Positions 22,951-33,532 of a stretch of 64,000 nucleotides of DNA are shown piece after piece (position 1 is the first letter of the stretch; each line of letters starts with the position of its first letter). A program made the position numbers and the translations under genes. The stretch lies in NCBI GenBank assembly GCA_016110215.1, contig JADWQD010000008.1:744001-808000 (forward strand). Direction: 5' to 3'. Below the pieces are notes generated by a model. That model saw only the letters and a list, made by a program, of their open reading frames with translations. It did no database searches and had not been told where the DNA came from. Source of the DNA: Capronia americana (Eukaryota; Ascomycota; Eurotiomycetes; Chaetothyriales; Herpotrichiellaceae).

Positions 22951-25018
22951 ATGGCCTCCAGAGCCATCCCATCCCATCTCCGTCCTTCGGGCGCAGCCAA
23001 CGGTTCCAATGGCGCACAGCACTCTGAAAAGAGACATCACGGCAAGACACAATCTCATGTGGTAAGCAGCAGATTTCTTGATTTTCTCCTTTTTTGTACC
23101 ACCTCAGTTCCCAACATGGTCCCTCCCGCCGCACGGGCCAATTCTCCTCCCATGCGCGGTAGATCGGGCACCTTTGGGCTGCATTGCCCACTCGTCTCGT
23201 CAGAAAACATTTCGCTGCGAGATGAAAATGAACACGTCCAGCCACTCTTCAAATCGCGGCGTCGAAACTCTGTTTCATACTCGTCATCTCGCAATTTGTG
23301 CTATCTCCTCGTGACTGCAGCTGTTCCTATTTGACCAATTCGATTGACTGCTACTGCCGTTTCTTTGAGCTCGGCACCTCCCCTTGTTCAAAATGCCACA
23401 TCTTGAAGCACCTCTTCTCCTTGACCTACACCGGTCTTCTCTCCCCAACACTCGCAGCGACCAGCACTCTGATTTGACGCTAATTAAATCTCCCGCAATG
23501 CAGGCCTTCGAAAACACCTCCACCAACGTGGCCGCCAGCCAGATGCGCAATGCCCTCAACAACATCGCAGACACGGTCAAGGACCCTGCGGAGAAGAAGA
23601 GATTCGAGGCGGAAATGGACAACTTCTTTGCTCTATTCCGAAGATACCTCAACGACCGGGCGAAGGGCAACACCATTGACTGGGCCAAAATCAACCCCCC
23701 AAACCCCGATCAAGTCGTCGCCTATGATGACCTTCCCAACACTGACGCTGTTGAGTTCCTGAACAAGCTCGCAGTCGTGAAGCTCAATGGTGGCCTGGGT
23801 ACTTCCATGGGCTGTGTCGGTCCCAAATCAGTGATTGAGGTCAGAGACGGCATGTCATTCCTCGATCTCTCCGTTCGACAGATTGAATACCTGAATCGCA
23901 CCTACGATGTCAATGTGCCGTTTGTTCTGATGAACAGCTTCAACACCGACGAAGACACGGCATCTATCATCAAGAAGTACGAAGGCCACAACATCGACAT
24001 CCTCACCTTCAACCAGTCCAGGTATCCTCGTGTCATCAAGGACTCTCTCCTCCCTGCGCCGAAATCATACGACTCCCAGTTGTCTGATTGGTACCCACCC
24101 GGTCACGGCGACGTCTTCGAGTCACTCTACAACAGCGGTCTCCTCGACAAGCTACTAGAACGCGGCATTGAGTACATCTTCTTGTCCAATGCCGACAACC
24201 TCGGTGCCGTTGTGGACCTCCGCATCCTGCAACACATGGTCGAGAGCAAGGCAGAATATATCATGGAGTTGACAGACAAGACCAAGGCTGATGTCAAGGG
24301 TGGTACGATCATTGACTACGAGGGTCGGGCGCGACTGCTGGAAATTGCTCAGGTTCCCAAGCAGTACGTCAACGAATTCAAGTCGATCAAGAAATTCAAG
24401 TACTTCAACACCAACAACATCTGGATGGACCTGCGAGCTATCAAGCGTGTCGTTGAGAACAACGAACTGGAAATGGAAATCATCCCCAATGAGAAGTCGA
24501 TCCCTGCGGACAAGAAGGGGGAAGCCGACATCAGCATCATCCAACTCGAAACCGCCGTGGGTGCAGCTATCAAGCATTTCAAGAACTCGCACGGTGTCAA
24601 CGTCCCCCGACGTCGATTCTTGCCGGTCAAGACATGCTCCGACCTGATGCTTGTCAAGTCTAACCTGTACACTCTGAGCCACGGCCAATTGGTCATTGAC
24701 CCCAACCGATTCGGCCCTGCTCCCTTGATCAAACTAGGCGGTGATTTCAAGAAGGTGGCGCAATTCCAGAAGAGAATCAGCAGCATCCCCAACATTGTCG
24801 AGCTGGATCACTTGACCGTCACTGGAGACGTGAATTTTGGCCGCGGCATCGTCCTCAAAGGTGGGTTTGGCGATTCCTGAGCTCTAGCCGTCCTTACTAA
24901 TTCAACTACAGGCACTGTTATCATCGTTGCAACCGAGAATAGTACGATTGACATCCCACCCGGGTCCATCTTGGAGAACGTCGTGGTCCAGGGATCACTG
25001 AGGTTGCTCGAGCACTAG
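22951..25018 (+). CDS. UGP1: UTP-glucose-1-phosphate uridylyltransferase
   Basis: Three exons: 22951-23061, 23504-24860 and 24912-25018, for 524 aa. The first intron is long (442 nt, GTAAGC...GCAG); the second is 51 nt. The nucleotide-binding loop [19 protein letters not shown] and the UDP-glucose pocket ([21 protein letters not shown]) are present. The C-terminal beta-helix is completed by the last exon ([18 protein letters not shown]). The enzyme makes UDP-glucose for cell-wall glucan, glycogen, trehalose and glycosylation. Length matches fungal Ugp1/GalF. The second exon's frame stays open upstream through the 3' part of the first intron with an in-frame Met at 23393, so an alternative N-terminus is possible. 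Confidence 0.95.
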
Positions 25019-26066
25019 AGCACCCGCGTCTCCACATTGGTGTATAACTGCCAGTGTCTCAAGTGGTTGACGATAACCTCCTACAAAACATGTACAACGG
25101 CATAATTGAGTGTGGGGTCGAGCATGGAGGGGGAAGTGCTTAGAAAGAGCTGAGATCATCAACTTATTCCCAAACGTAGTAAAAGGATGCAAAATCAGCG
25201 GAACGAATGAGGGCATCTGGCAGGTTAGGGTTGACCTAGGCAGCAGCACAACATACTCGTATCGGTTGTGAGTCCATAGCATAGCAAGGGTCATGGGCGA
25301 CCTTTCTTATGCGGTGCGTTGTACACACCTTTCTTCAATGGATTGCCAGCGAACAGTCTTGAGGCACTTGGCTGTTTGGGCGGCGGCTTTGCCCGCGCCA
25401 CCCGTGTAAACAATATGACGTCATTGCATGTGTTCCAAAATGAAGCCCGGATAAACCATTTCTTCCCATGCCGTTTCAACCCGGAAGAGACGCCAACATG
25501 AGTGACGGGAAGGAGACTTTGTGTAAAAGTGACAAGGTCAAGGGTTCGCAGCGGAAATCTTGTTAGGATCCAGGCCTTTTTACAACAAACAAGCCGCGAA
25601 GATACCTATATTCGACGTCTCCCAAGAAACTGCCCTCGACGCGAGACTCGGAAGCGAAATCTCACAGTGAGAGAATTTGACGGTTTTGCGGGGACATACC
25701 GTAAGGAGGACTGATCGTTGCGTGAAGATCACCCGAACACAGCTCAAGCAAGTTTCTGAAGAAGAAAGAGATCAAGCTGAAGTATTCCAAGCTAGAGCTG
25801 TTGCCAAAGGGGGACGCCACGCCACGGCACGCCGCGTCTTAAGATTCTGCGACAACAATATCAGCAGCAGCAGCAGCAGCCGCAGCCGTGATTGAGGACT
25901 GAAGATCCAAGAGTAGTGAAGCGAGGTGGACGTAGTGAAGGAAGAGAGAGTGTGTCTAGCCAGGCCGAACTCGGAGCCGACCAGGACAGGACAGGGCAGG
26001 CCAGGACAGAAACATCAGTTCCATCACTCGCTTCAAGCTCGAGCAAGCAAGCACTGCACGCATACC
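25019..26066. other. Intergenic, 1.0 kb
   Basis: No gene supported. It includes a CAG-type trinucleotide run at about 25860-25888 shortly upstream of the cnxG-like gene. Confidence 0.5.
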
Positions 26067-26516
26067 ATGGCCACCACCGCATCCACGTCCACGTCCGAAC
26101 AAACATTGAAATCCACATCCACATCCACATCCACATCCACATCCACATCCACATCCACATCCACATCCACATCCACCGGCACATTCACCCTCCTGCTCTT
26201 CGCCTCGGCCAGCACATTCGCAGGCGACCAAGAGACGCTCACGCTTCCCGCGCCCACGACTCTGCGCGCCGTGTTCGGCACTCTGGAGCGCCGATTCCCG
26301 GGCATGACGCGACAGATCCTGCGCAGCAGTGCCGTGACGGTGAATCTCGAGTACGTCGACTTTGACCCGGACGGGCTCCTAGAGTTGGATCGTGGCGGTG
26401 GCGGTGGCGGTGATGGTGATGAAGCTGACGAACAGCGAAAGGGCGGAGATGGGCTGGATATGCTTGTCCGGGAAGGGGATGAGGTGGGGATTATTCCGCC
26501 GGTTAGTAGTGGGTAA
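26067..26516 (+). CDS. cnxG: Molybdopterin synthase small subunit (MoaD/MOCS2A, cnxG-like)
   Basis: Single exon, 149 aa from the ATG in CATACCATGG. The N-terminus is a Ser/Thr tract encoded by a hexanucleotide microsatellite. The beta-grasp core starts at about FTLLLFASASTF and continues through LTLPAPTTLRAVFGTLE, RFPGMTRQIL and VTVNLEYVDF. A Gly/Asp-rich insert follows, then LVREGDEVGIIPP and the terminus VSSG. MoaD proteins carry the sulfur, as a C-terminal thiocarboxylate, that molybdopterin synthase inserts into precursor Z. In fungi this supports nitrate reductase and other Mo enzymes. The usual Gly-Gly end is Ser-Gly here. An upstream in-frame Met at 25926 would add a segment without family similarity, so I did not use it. 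Confidence 0.85.
   Translation: MATTASTSTSEQTLKSTSTSTSTSTSTSTSTSTSTSTGTFTLLLFASASTFAGDQETLTLPAPTTLRAVFGTLERRFPGMTRQILRSSAVTVNLEYVDFDPDGLLELDRGGGGGGDGDEADEQRKGGDGLDMLVREGDEVGIIPPVSSG
26112..26177 (+). repeat. In-frame hexanucleotide microsatellite (TCCACA)n
   Basis: Ten perfect TCCACA units plus one TCCACC. Read in the cnxG-like frame it encodes eleven Ser-Thr pairs. Because the unit is six bases, copy changes keep the reading frame. Confidence 0.95.
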
Positions 26517-27173
26517 TCAGATTGATTGATTGATTGAGTGCGAAGGTCGTTGTAACGGCACCTACCTACCTAGCTACGTAGTACTAGGTACTGTACATCG
26601 CAATGCCGTGGTGCTGCGGCGACCCATGGGACTGAGAGTCTGAGAGGGCTGAAGGAGCGTTTCCTCCGGCGGTGCTTCCCTTTCCCTCTTGAGACGTGAA
26701 GGACAAACTACCTACACATACATATTATTGAGGACTGGAGCGATGGACGGACGGGTCTAGAGTCAAAAGGCGTCCGTTTTAGGAATATAGTCTCCTTGTC
26801 CTTGATGGGCGGCATGAGGTTGTACTTACCGTATCAAGTCAACACTGTCGAATGGCGTAGAGCACCGATATGAGGAGGCGAAGAGACGCGAGAGAAGATC
26901 CGGACTCCTTCCTCAACGATAAGGGACGACGATGGTTACGTTCAGGGAGACTCACAATTGACAGGGTATAATCTCAAATAGAAATGCATTGCCTTTGTGT
27001 ATTTCCAGCATTCGTGGTGTTTTCATCTCGAATAGACTACACACAACCTCATCGCAAACTCCGATTAACTTTTTCTTTTGCTTGCTTCGCTCCTGGACAC
27101 TAACGCAAGGCACTTTGCCTTGTCTTGGTTTCAAATGGCATCCCCGGACGACCGCTCGTCAACTCGACTCGAA
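26517..27173. other. Intergenic, convergent 3' ends
   Basis: Lies between the convergent cnxG-like and GFA genes. It starts with an ATTG tetranucleotide run (about 26521-26535) and contains CCTACCTACCTAGC near 26563. No gene seen. Confidence 0.5.
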
Positions 27174-27805
27174 CTAGGAAGGAGGAACCTCGGGGAAACT
27201 GTTCTCGCCCGTCTGTGGCAGCCAGGATGGACGTTCCTTGTCGTAAATCTCAGCAGCGGGCTTGCCCCATTTCTCGGAGCCATCAAGCAGGCCCGTCCGG
27301 ATGACAATGGTGTCATCACCTGTATCCAAGTGAGCAAAGGAACAGCATTAGAAGTAACGAAGCAAGCCATTCAGAAGAAGGAGAATTGTCGTTGGAGCAT
27401 GTGTGCACGCAGCTGCAGAGGACAAGGTGTAGGAGAGCACCATGGGAGTCTTTGACTTACCCATGACATGTTGGTGGTGATATGGTGAGCTCGCGCAGTT
27501 GGGACACATGAAGCAGTCGACAGTGTTTCCTGTGTACCATTTTATCGCGTCAGCATCGGTCCGACCAATCCTTTGTCCTCGCAATATCAAAAGTGAGACC
27601 TACCAGAGTCGCCCTTGTACGTGTAGACCTTCAAGTCTCCCTTGGTAAGGTGGAAGTTGCTCTTTGGGATGATTTGGTTGAGTGTGAACTCGCCGCCGCC
27701 CTGGTATTTGCAAGCCCCGCAGTGGCAGAGGATGTGTTTCTCTTCTGGGATCTCAACGGTCCAGGTGGTCTGGCCGCAGTGGCAGTGTCCCTTGTATTCA
27801 GGCAT
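27174..27805 (-). CDS. GFA/CENP-V-family zinc protein (glutathione-dependent formaldehyde-activating type)
   Basis: Three exons on the minus strand: 27805-27604, 27529-27461 and 27319-27174. Introns are 74 nt (GTAGGT...ACAG) and 141 nt (GTAAGT...ACAG), and the joined frame is exactly 139 codons (138 aa). Paired zinc ligands of the family are visible: CHCG near the N-terminus, CHCGAC in the middle, and CFMCPNC from exon 2. The fold is a small beta-rich Zn-binding domain. Family founders accelerate S-hydroxymethylglutathione formation, but most members, probably including this one, have unknown substrates. The C-terminus (RPSWLPQTGENSFPEVPP) is typical of short fungal members. Both splices are needed to recover the third zinc pair and this tail. 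Confidence 0.88.
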
Positions 27806-29610
27806 GATGCTGGATTGGTTGATGTAGTTGGTTGTGTTGTTGTGTGGGTGATGTGAATTGGGCGATTGTTTGAGCTGTGATTGATTCTGTTGTGAGATGG
27901 AAGAACACAATATCAGAAGGACGTCAGGAGCCTCTTATAACCCTACATCTCAGTTCCTAGATTAGGCTTTCGAAAAGTGAGGTCAAGATAGGCTCGCTAG
28001 GATAGCTTGTTGCTTTGGAATTCGTTACTATTTGGAATGGCCATGCATGGAAGCGTGGAAAGGCCCCCGCTTGTTTGGTTATGGGTATCATGCTCGAGTC
28101 GCCGATTGATCCCCTGACCCGTACCATTTGCGTCACCACATGTCAGCGCCGAGGGGCTCAAGAGGGGTCCCCGTAGTAGTATTTGACAGATTTCCATGCC
28201 AGATCCATGCGATCCCTCAATTGCCGCTCTAGTAGCCCAGGTGCCCAGATATAGCCGAGCGTTTCGTTATTGGGCGTTGGACACAAGTGCGGTGAATCAA
28301 TTTCGAGCCTTCGAACGGGGCAGCCAGAGCTGACGGGCCTGTTGTTGAGTGCTTGGTCCGAGCTGGCGTGGAGTACACCTCCTTACATCCATAGCCACCT
28401 AGGTTAGCGACGACTTGCTGGGGAATTTGATGGTCAGTAGCGCGAAATTTGGGATGTTGCTCTTCGGGGGTGACGAGAGACTGCATTGAGATGCCTTGGG
28501 CTTCCGCGACAGCCTATCGTGCAGCATAAACTGTTCCTGGAATGTGCGTCACAAGAGTTCTTCGGTTTCGGTTTCGGGTGCTCTTGCCGGCAGTGGATCT
28601 TGTTCTCGAACTTCCATAGCGGCAGGACCTTCCCGTCGCTTTGCATCAGAGCTGACTGTAGCAGTGGTACACGGATAATTTGGAATGGAAGACCGGCTTT
28701 CGGGTCATGGCGAACACTGCGACGTAATATTTTAGTGGCACACGCTTGCTTGGTGAAGTCCGCAGGAGCGTGCGTGCGGTGCGCGGAGTACAGAACTTCG
28801 CCCGGCGGCAGCAATTCTCCCTCAGCGTTGGTGTTAGCGTCTCGGTCAGAGCGGCATGGCTTCAACTGAGAACCTGGGTGACATGTCATATCCGTAGTTG
28901 CTGCTTCCTGGCATCGACGGCATTCGAATCCCCGAAATAGCGCTCTCGTCAAGATGTGTACGGAGAAATTGTCAACTTCTACTTGAGTCGAATGAAGGGT
29001 AGATGAAGTCGGCAGACACGAAGCGGGACTGAGATTCGGATGGGAAACTGGCACTTCTTATACCGACGGTGAACATGCGAGTCTGATTAGTATTTCTCTT
29101 CAATCAAATCTTGACCTTCCATCTCTGGGAGGAAATCTCGGCCATTCATAGTCGAGCATCTGCACGCTCAAATTGCGACAGCCCTTTTAAAGCCATCGAG
29201 ACCGCGCCTGTATGATTCGCGCACGACCGACTTGACCGATCACCCCGTCAAGGACGCTAATGTAAGGAGGTATAGCCTGTGTATGAATTTTTTTTGGCTA
29301 GTATCTAGCGACGACAGATCTCAGAAGGCGTTCAGTCAAGTTCAAGCAATGGTTTCGTTGTGTCTCAATGGATTTATTAGACTCTGCCGCTTCCCTTTCA
29401 AGATGGAGGGCGGACGCAGTGGGTATCTTCCCAGGGTTCTTGCCATTATCCCGCTGAAATGCAGACTTCATTCCTCTCATGTAGGATCCTGTCAAGGGAT
29501 CCAGCGACCAAGCCGACGCTCGGTGCGCAAACCTGCAAGAGCCGTCGCGATGCAACTCCGCAAACTCCGCAGAAGCCACGAGGTGGTAAACAGAGGAGAA
29601 AATCCCAATG
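27806..29610. other. Intergenic, 1.8 kb, one weak ORF
   Basis: The largest ORF (29054-28434, minus, 206 codons) has no recognisable domain, signal peptide or repeats, and its composition looks like non-coding DNA. I do not call it a gene. Confidence 0.45.
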
Positions 29611-31083
29611 TTATAAGGGCTCTACCTCCTCCAGCTCGACCTCAATACTCGGCCCTCGATCGCCGTCGTTGATGGGCAGCTCCTCCGCCTTGCCTTTCCC
29701 CTTATCCGCCAAGGCTTTATCTCTCTCCTTGATTTTTTTCTCCTTCACATCTTTCTCCTTATCCGCCTGCTCAAGATTGTCATACCACTCCGCAAAATAC
29801 TTGCACGTCACCGCATTGACGGGCCCACCCTCACCGCAAATGTCAAAGACAGGACATCTCATGCAGGGTACCTCGCTTGCTCCTCCTGGACCGAGAGCTT
29901 CTAGTTCTTCGTGCCGGTAGGCGCTGATTCGGATCTTTTCATCGCTGTTCAGCTTGCGCTTGGCGAAGGAGCGCTGCTCCATTAGAACCAGAGGCGTCTT
30001 GAAAGATCGGTACATTGTTACCGTGTTATTGTTCAAGTCGTCAGCTATTTCGCTGGATTGTGCTGTGCGGGATAGTGTGAAGAGTCGGTCGTCGTAGATC
30101 ATTACTTGCAGCAGCTGCGCGATGGCGGTTTGGGGTATGGCAGAGGCGGTGACTTTGGCTTCGAGTAAAAAGCGTGTGATGTCGCGGAGAGTAGGATAGC
30201 CTGTGTATCCCGGGTCGAAGGGCTGGTAGGCTTTCGGGGGACCGTGCAGCTTGACAGGTTTGACCTTGTTCTGTCCATCGATGATGTTTGTAAGTCTAAC
30301 CTTGTCATTGCCATGCTCTCCAAAGCCATCGCTTGGTCGCTTGCGTTTTTGGCCAAGGTTAGTGTCCTCATGTTCGTCGAGGGTGACTTCTTGCCAACTG
30401 CTGCGGGAGACGTGGGCTTCGATCACGTCAGAGATAGTACCAATCAAGCCTTGATCAAGGACACCTTCGGAGAACCATGAACCACCGGTTGCATCTTCCG
30501 AAGGAGTCAAGGTTGCCGAAATGTACATTTTCCGTTGCGGGTGAGCAACGCTTTTCATCTGCTTGATCAGGTTCCTCGATTCCAAGGCCTTGTACACCTT
30601 TTCGACCGTGTTCTGGTGGATGTTGGTCTTTGTCTGGATCTGCTTCGTCCATATTCCCGAGTTCTTTGCGCCTTCGATGACCCGGAGAACAATTTGCTCG
30701 TTGCGACTGAGGCCGGCATAGCTGTGTGCAGAATAGTCAAGTCAGCACTTGTTGCAGTCCCAAGTGCAGGTGGTTTCATGGTGTGTTCAATACTTTTTTG
30801 CGACTTCCAGGTCGATCAATTCCCAACCTATGCCACCTCCAGCTCTGTCGTGGAGTCTAAAGAGTGACTTCCTGACCAGGTAATCGACGGTGGGAAGGAG
30901 CAAGGTGACATCTGCATTGGGGATCATGGGGGCGTTCAGCAGTTCTTCTTGCGAAAAGACGTAGCCTGGGTCGTAGTTCTCCGTGGCCCAGGCATACAGG
31001 GCGTCGCCGACGAGGTTCCGACCACCAGGCGTGGTCGATGGCCCTGGTGTGGGCGAGGCCGTGGCCTTCTTTGGGGGAGCCAT
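29611..31083 (-). CDS. RPC34: RNA polymerase III subunit RPC34 (RPC6/POLR3F)
   Basis: Two exons on the minus strand, 31083-30794 and 30721-29611, with a 72-nt intron (GTATTG...ACACAG), giving 466 aa. Tandem winged-helix domains cover the N-terminal half (LSRNEQIVLRVIEGAKNSG, then IHQNTVEKVYKALESRN, the wing in MYISATLTPS). A third helical region follows (TLRDITRFLLEAKV). The C-terminus carries CMRC-x5-C-x10-C (EVPCMRCPVFDICGEGG), the iron-sulfur cluster pattern known from metazoan RPC39, then a Lys/Asp/Glu-rich tail. RPC34 helps TFIIIB recruitment and promoter opening at tRNA and 5S genes. The first Met in frame is at 31083. It is head-to-head with STI1. Confidence 0.92.
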
Positions 31084-31620
31084 GTTCAACGATGGCTCGG
31101 AGGAGTGTGTGCTACCGATGAGGATAGAGGTCTGTGAACATCATGGTCATGCAAGGAACCTGCCGACCAAGACGGATAAGAAAATTTGACAGACAGATGC
31201 GCGGTCACCGTGACATGCTGGAGAGGGTACAAGGTATTGACTGCACAAGAGGGAAAAAAGTAGGTGAAATATGAGTGTGAAAATGAAGCCCACTATGGAT
31301 CCCGTAAATTTTGGCGGAATGAAGGGAAGCAGGTAAATAGTGAATAGTGGGGTCGGCGACAGGCAAGGCTGCGGCCGCGGCAGCTTCCAGGTGCACCAGT
31401 TGGTCTGTGCGCCGAATTTTCTAGACACTGCAAGTGGTTGCCCGCATCGCGTGGTGCTGGACTTGTACATCAGGCTACTTTTCCCACCCTTCACTTTCAA
31501 TTCACTTTCAATTCACCTCCACCTCATCAACAGTAAAGCTTCTCGCACTATTACTCTGGACCTGTAGTTTAGCACCTATTCTAAACTTCCAATAAACTCA
31601 GTCTCGTCCGTGTTGTGGAC
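31084..31620. promoter_or_regulatory. Divergent RPC34-STI1 promoter region
   Basis: 537 bp between divergent starts. Two copies of CACTTTCAATTCAC lie at about 31492-31518, close to the STI1 start, and a heat-shock-element-like motif lies at 31414-31426. Confidence 0.6.
31414..31426 (+). promoter_or_regulatory. Candidate heat-shock element upstream of STI1
   Basis: GAATTTTCTAGAC fits three alternating units nGAAnnTTCnnGAn, the Hsf1 binding pattern, about 195 bp before the STI1 ATG. The third unit ends GAC rather than GAA. STI1 is an Hsf1 target in yeast, so position and target agree; binding is inferred. Confidence 0.5.
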
Positions 31621-33532
31621 ATGGCCGACGCTCTTAAGGCCGAGGGCAACAAGGCCTTTGCGGCCAAAGATTTCAAGACCGCAGTGTAAGTTGAATATCA
31701 TACCGTTGTTGACTCTGCTTCTGACATGTGGTGTAAAGTGAAAAGTTCTCGCAAGCCATCGAGCTAGACCCCACGAACCACGTCCTCTACTCCAACCGAT
31801 CCGGCGCATACGCTTCTCTCAAAGACTACCAAGCCGCTCTGGATGACGCAAACAAGACGACAGAGATCAAGCCTGACTGGGCGAAGGGCTGGGGTCGAAA
31901 GGGCGCCGCCCAGCACGGGCTGGGTGATCTAGTTGGCGCCAAAGATGCCTTTGAAGAAGCTCTGAAACTCGATCCGTCCAATGCCCAAGCTCAGCAAGGT
32001 CTGCAGGCTGTCACTCGAGCCATCGAGGCGGAAGCCCGTGCCGATGGAGCAGATCCAATGGGTGGACTTGGAAACATGTTCAATGATCCTCAACTGATCC
32101 AGAAATTGGCCCAGAATCCTAAGACGGCGCGATATCTGGCAGACCCGCAGTTCATGGGCAAACTGCAACAATTGGCAAAGAATCCTCAAGATATGGGCCA
32201 GGCACTGGGTGACCCGCGATTCTTGGAGGTTATGGGCGTGCTATTGGGTGTCGACATGCAGATGGGAATGCCACCCGAAGACGGATCCTCAGCAAGGCCC
32301 GCCGAGGCAGAAGAAGACGTTCCCATGCCTGACGCCCGCCCTCAATCTAGACCACCTCAAGCAGAGGCGAAAGCCCCCGAACCAGAACCATCTCCCGAGC
32401 CCGAAGATGAGGAAGCAGTTGCGGCCAAAAAGGCCAAAGAAGAAGCCGAGAAAGAAAAGGCGCTCGGCACGGAAAACTACAAGAAACGCAAATTTGACGA
32501 CGCAATTGAACATTACTCGAAAGCTTGGGACCTCCACAAAGACATAACCTACCTCACCAACCTTGGCGCCGCCAAATTCGAAAAAGGCGACTATAAAGGG
32601 TGCATTGAGTCCTGCGAGCAGGCAATCGAAGAAGGTCGCTCGATGCTGGCGGACTTCAAGATCATCGCCAAAGCGTTCGGTCGCATCGGCTCGGCATACG
32701 AGAAACTGGGCGACCTACCCAACGCCATTGTCAACTACCAAAAATCACTGACCGAACATCGGACCCCTGACATCCTGGCGAAATTCAAGGCCGCAGAGAA
32801 AGCACAGATCAAAGCAGAAAAGGATGCATATGTCGATCCTGAAAAGGCGGAGGAAGCCCGTTTACTAGGTGCCGAGAGATTCAAGAACGCAGACTGGCCC
32901 GGCGCCGTCGAGGCATATACGGAACTCACCAAGCGCGCCCCTGACGACCCAAGGGGCTACTCCAACCGCGCCGCCGCCCTGATCAAGCTCCTTGCCTTCC
33001 CGACAGCGATCCAAGACTGCGACGAAGCCATCCGCCGAGACCCGTCTTTCATCAAAGCCTACCTCCGCAAAGCCCAGGCTTTGTTCGGCATGAAAGAGTA
33101 CAACAAGTGCTTGGACGTGTGTACGGAGGCGATGGAGCATGACACTGAAGGCAAGAATGCCCGCGAAATCGAACAACAGCAGCAGAAGGCATTGGAGGCC
33201 ATGTACAAAGCTAGGGAGGGCGAGACAGAGGAAGAGACGAGCTCCAGAATCCAAAGGGATCCGGAAATCAGTAAGTACCCGACCTATCCCGAGTCCTCTC
33301 GACCCCTTGGAACCGATCTTGCTTATAAGATTGGCTATCTTTTATGTTTCGCGGTAGGACCGCTGCTGACTTGTCGCCTGCAGTGAAAATCCTCTCGGAG
33401 CCTGTCATGCAATCGATTCTTCAACAAGCCAAATCCGACCCCGCGGCACTGAACGAACACATGAAGAACCCCGGCATTCGCGCTAAGATCCAGAAATTAA
33501 TCGCCGCGGGTGTTATCCGCGTTGGAAGGTAA
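31621..33532 (+). CDS. STI1: Hsp70/Hsp90 organising co-chaperone Sti1 (Hop)
   Basis: Three exons: 31621-31685, 31739-33270 and 33384-33532. Introns are 53 nt (GTAAGT...AAAG) and 113 nt (GTAAGT...GCAG), and the joined frame is exactly 582 codons (581 aa; yeast Sti1 is 589). TPR1 (about 1-105, starting MADALKAEGNKAF) is followed by the first DP/STI1 motif (MFNDPQLIQKLAQNPKT), a Pro/Glu-rich linker, TPR2A/2B (about 262-500: ALGTENYKKRKFDDAI, LLGAERFKNADWPGAV) and a C-terminal DP domain (ILSEPVMQSILQQAKSDP). It bridges Hsp70 and Hsp90 and inhibits Hsp90 ATPase during client transfer in the cytosol. Confidence 0.96.

Noticed and set aside
24155..24688. 177-codon antisense ORF within UGP1
   Set aside because: Shadow of the strongly coding plus strand; antisense long frames are common opposite biased codons.
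25926..26066. N-terminal extension of the MoaD-like ORF
   Set aside because: Upstream codons have no family similarity; the Met at 26067 has a good context and precedes the conserved core.
25956..26305. Antisense ORFs rich in Cys-Gly, Val-Asp or Met-Trp repeats
   Set aside because: These are alternative-frame readings of the TCCACA microsatellite.
28434..29054. 206-codon minus-strand ORF in the GFA-RPC34 gap
   Set aside because: No domain, signal peptide or sensible splice structure; composition with scattered Cys, His, Arg and Pro looks like random frame.
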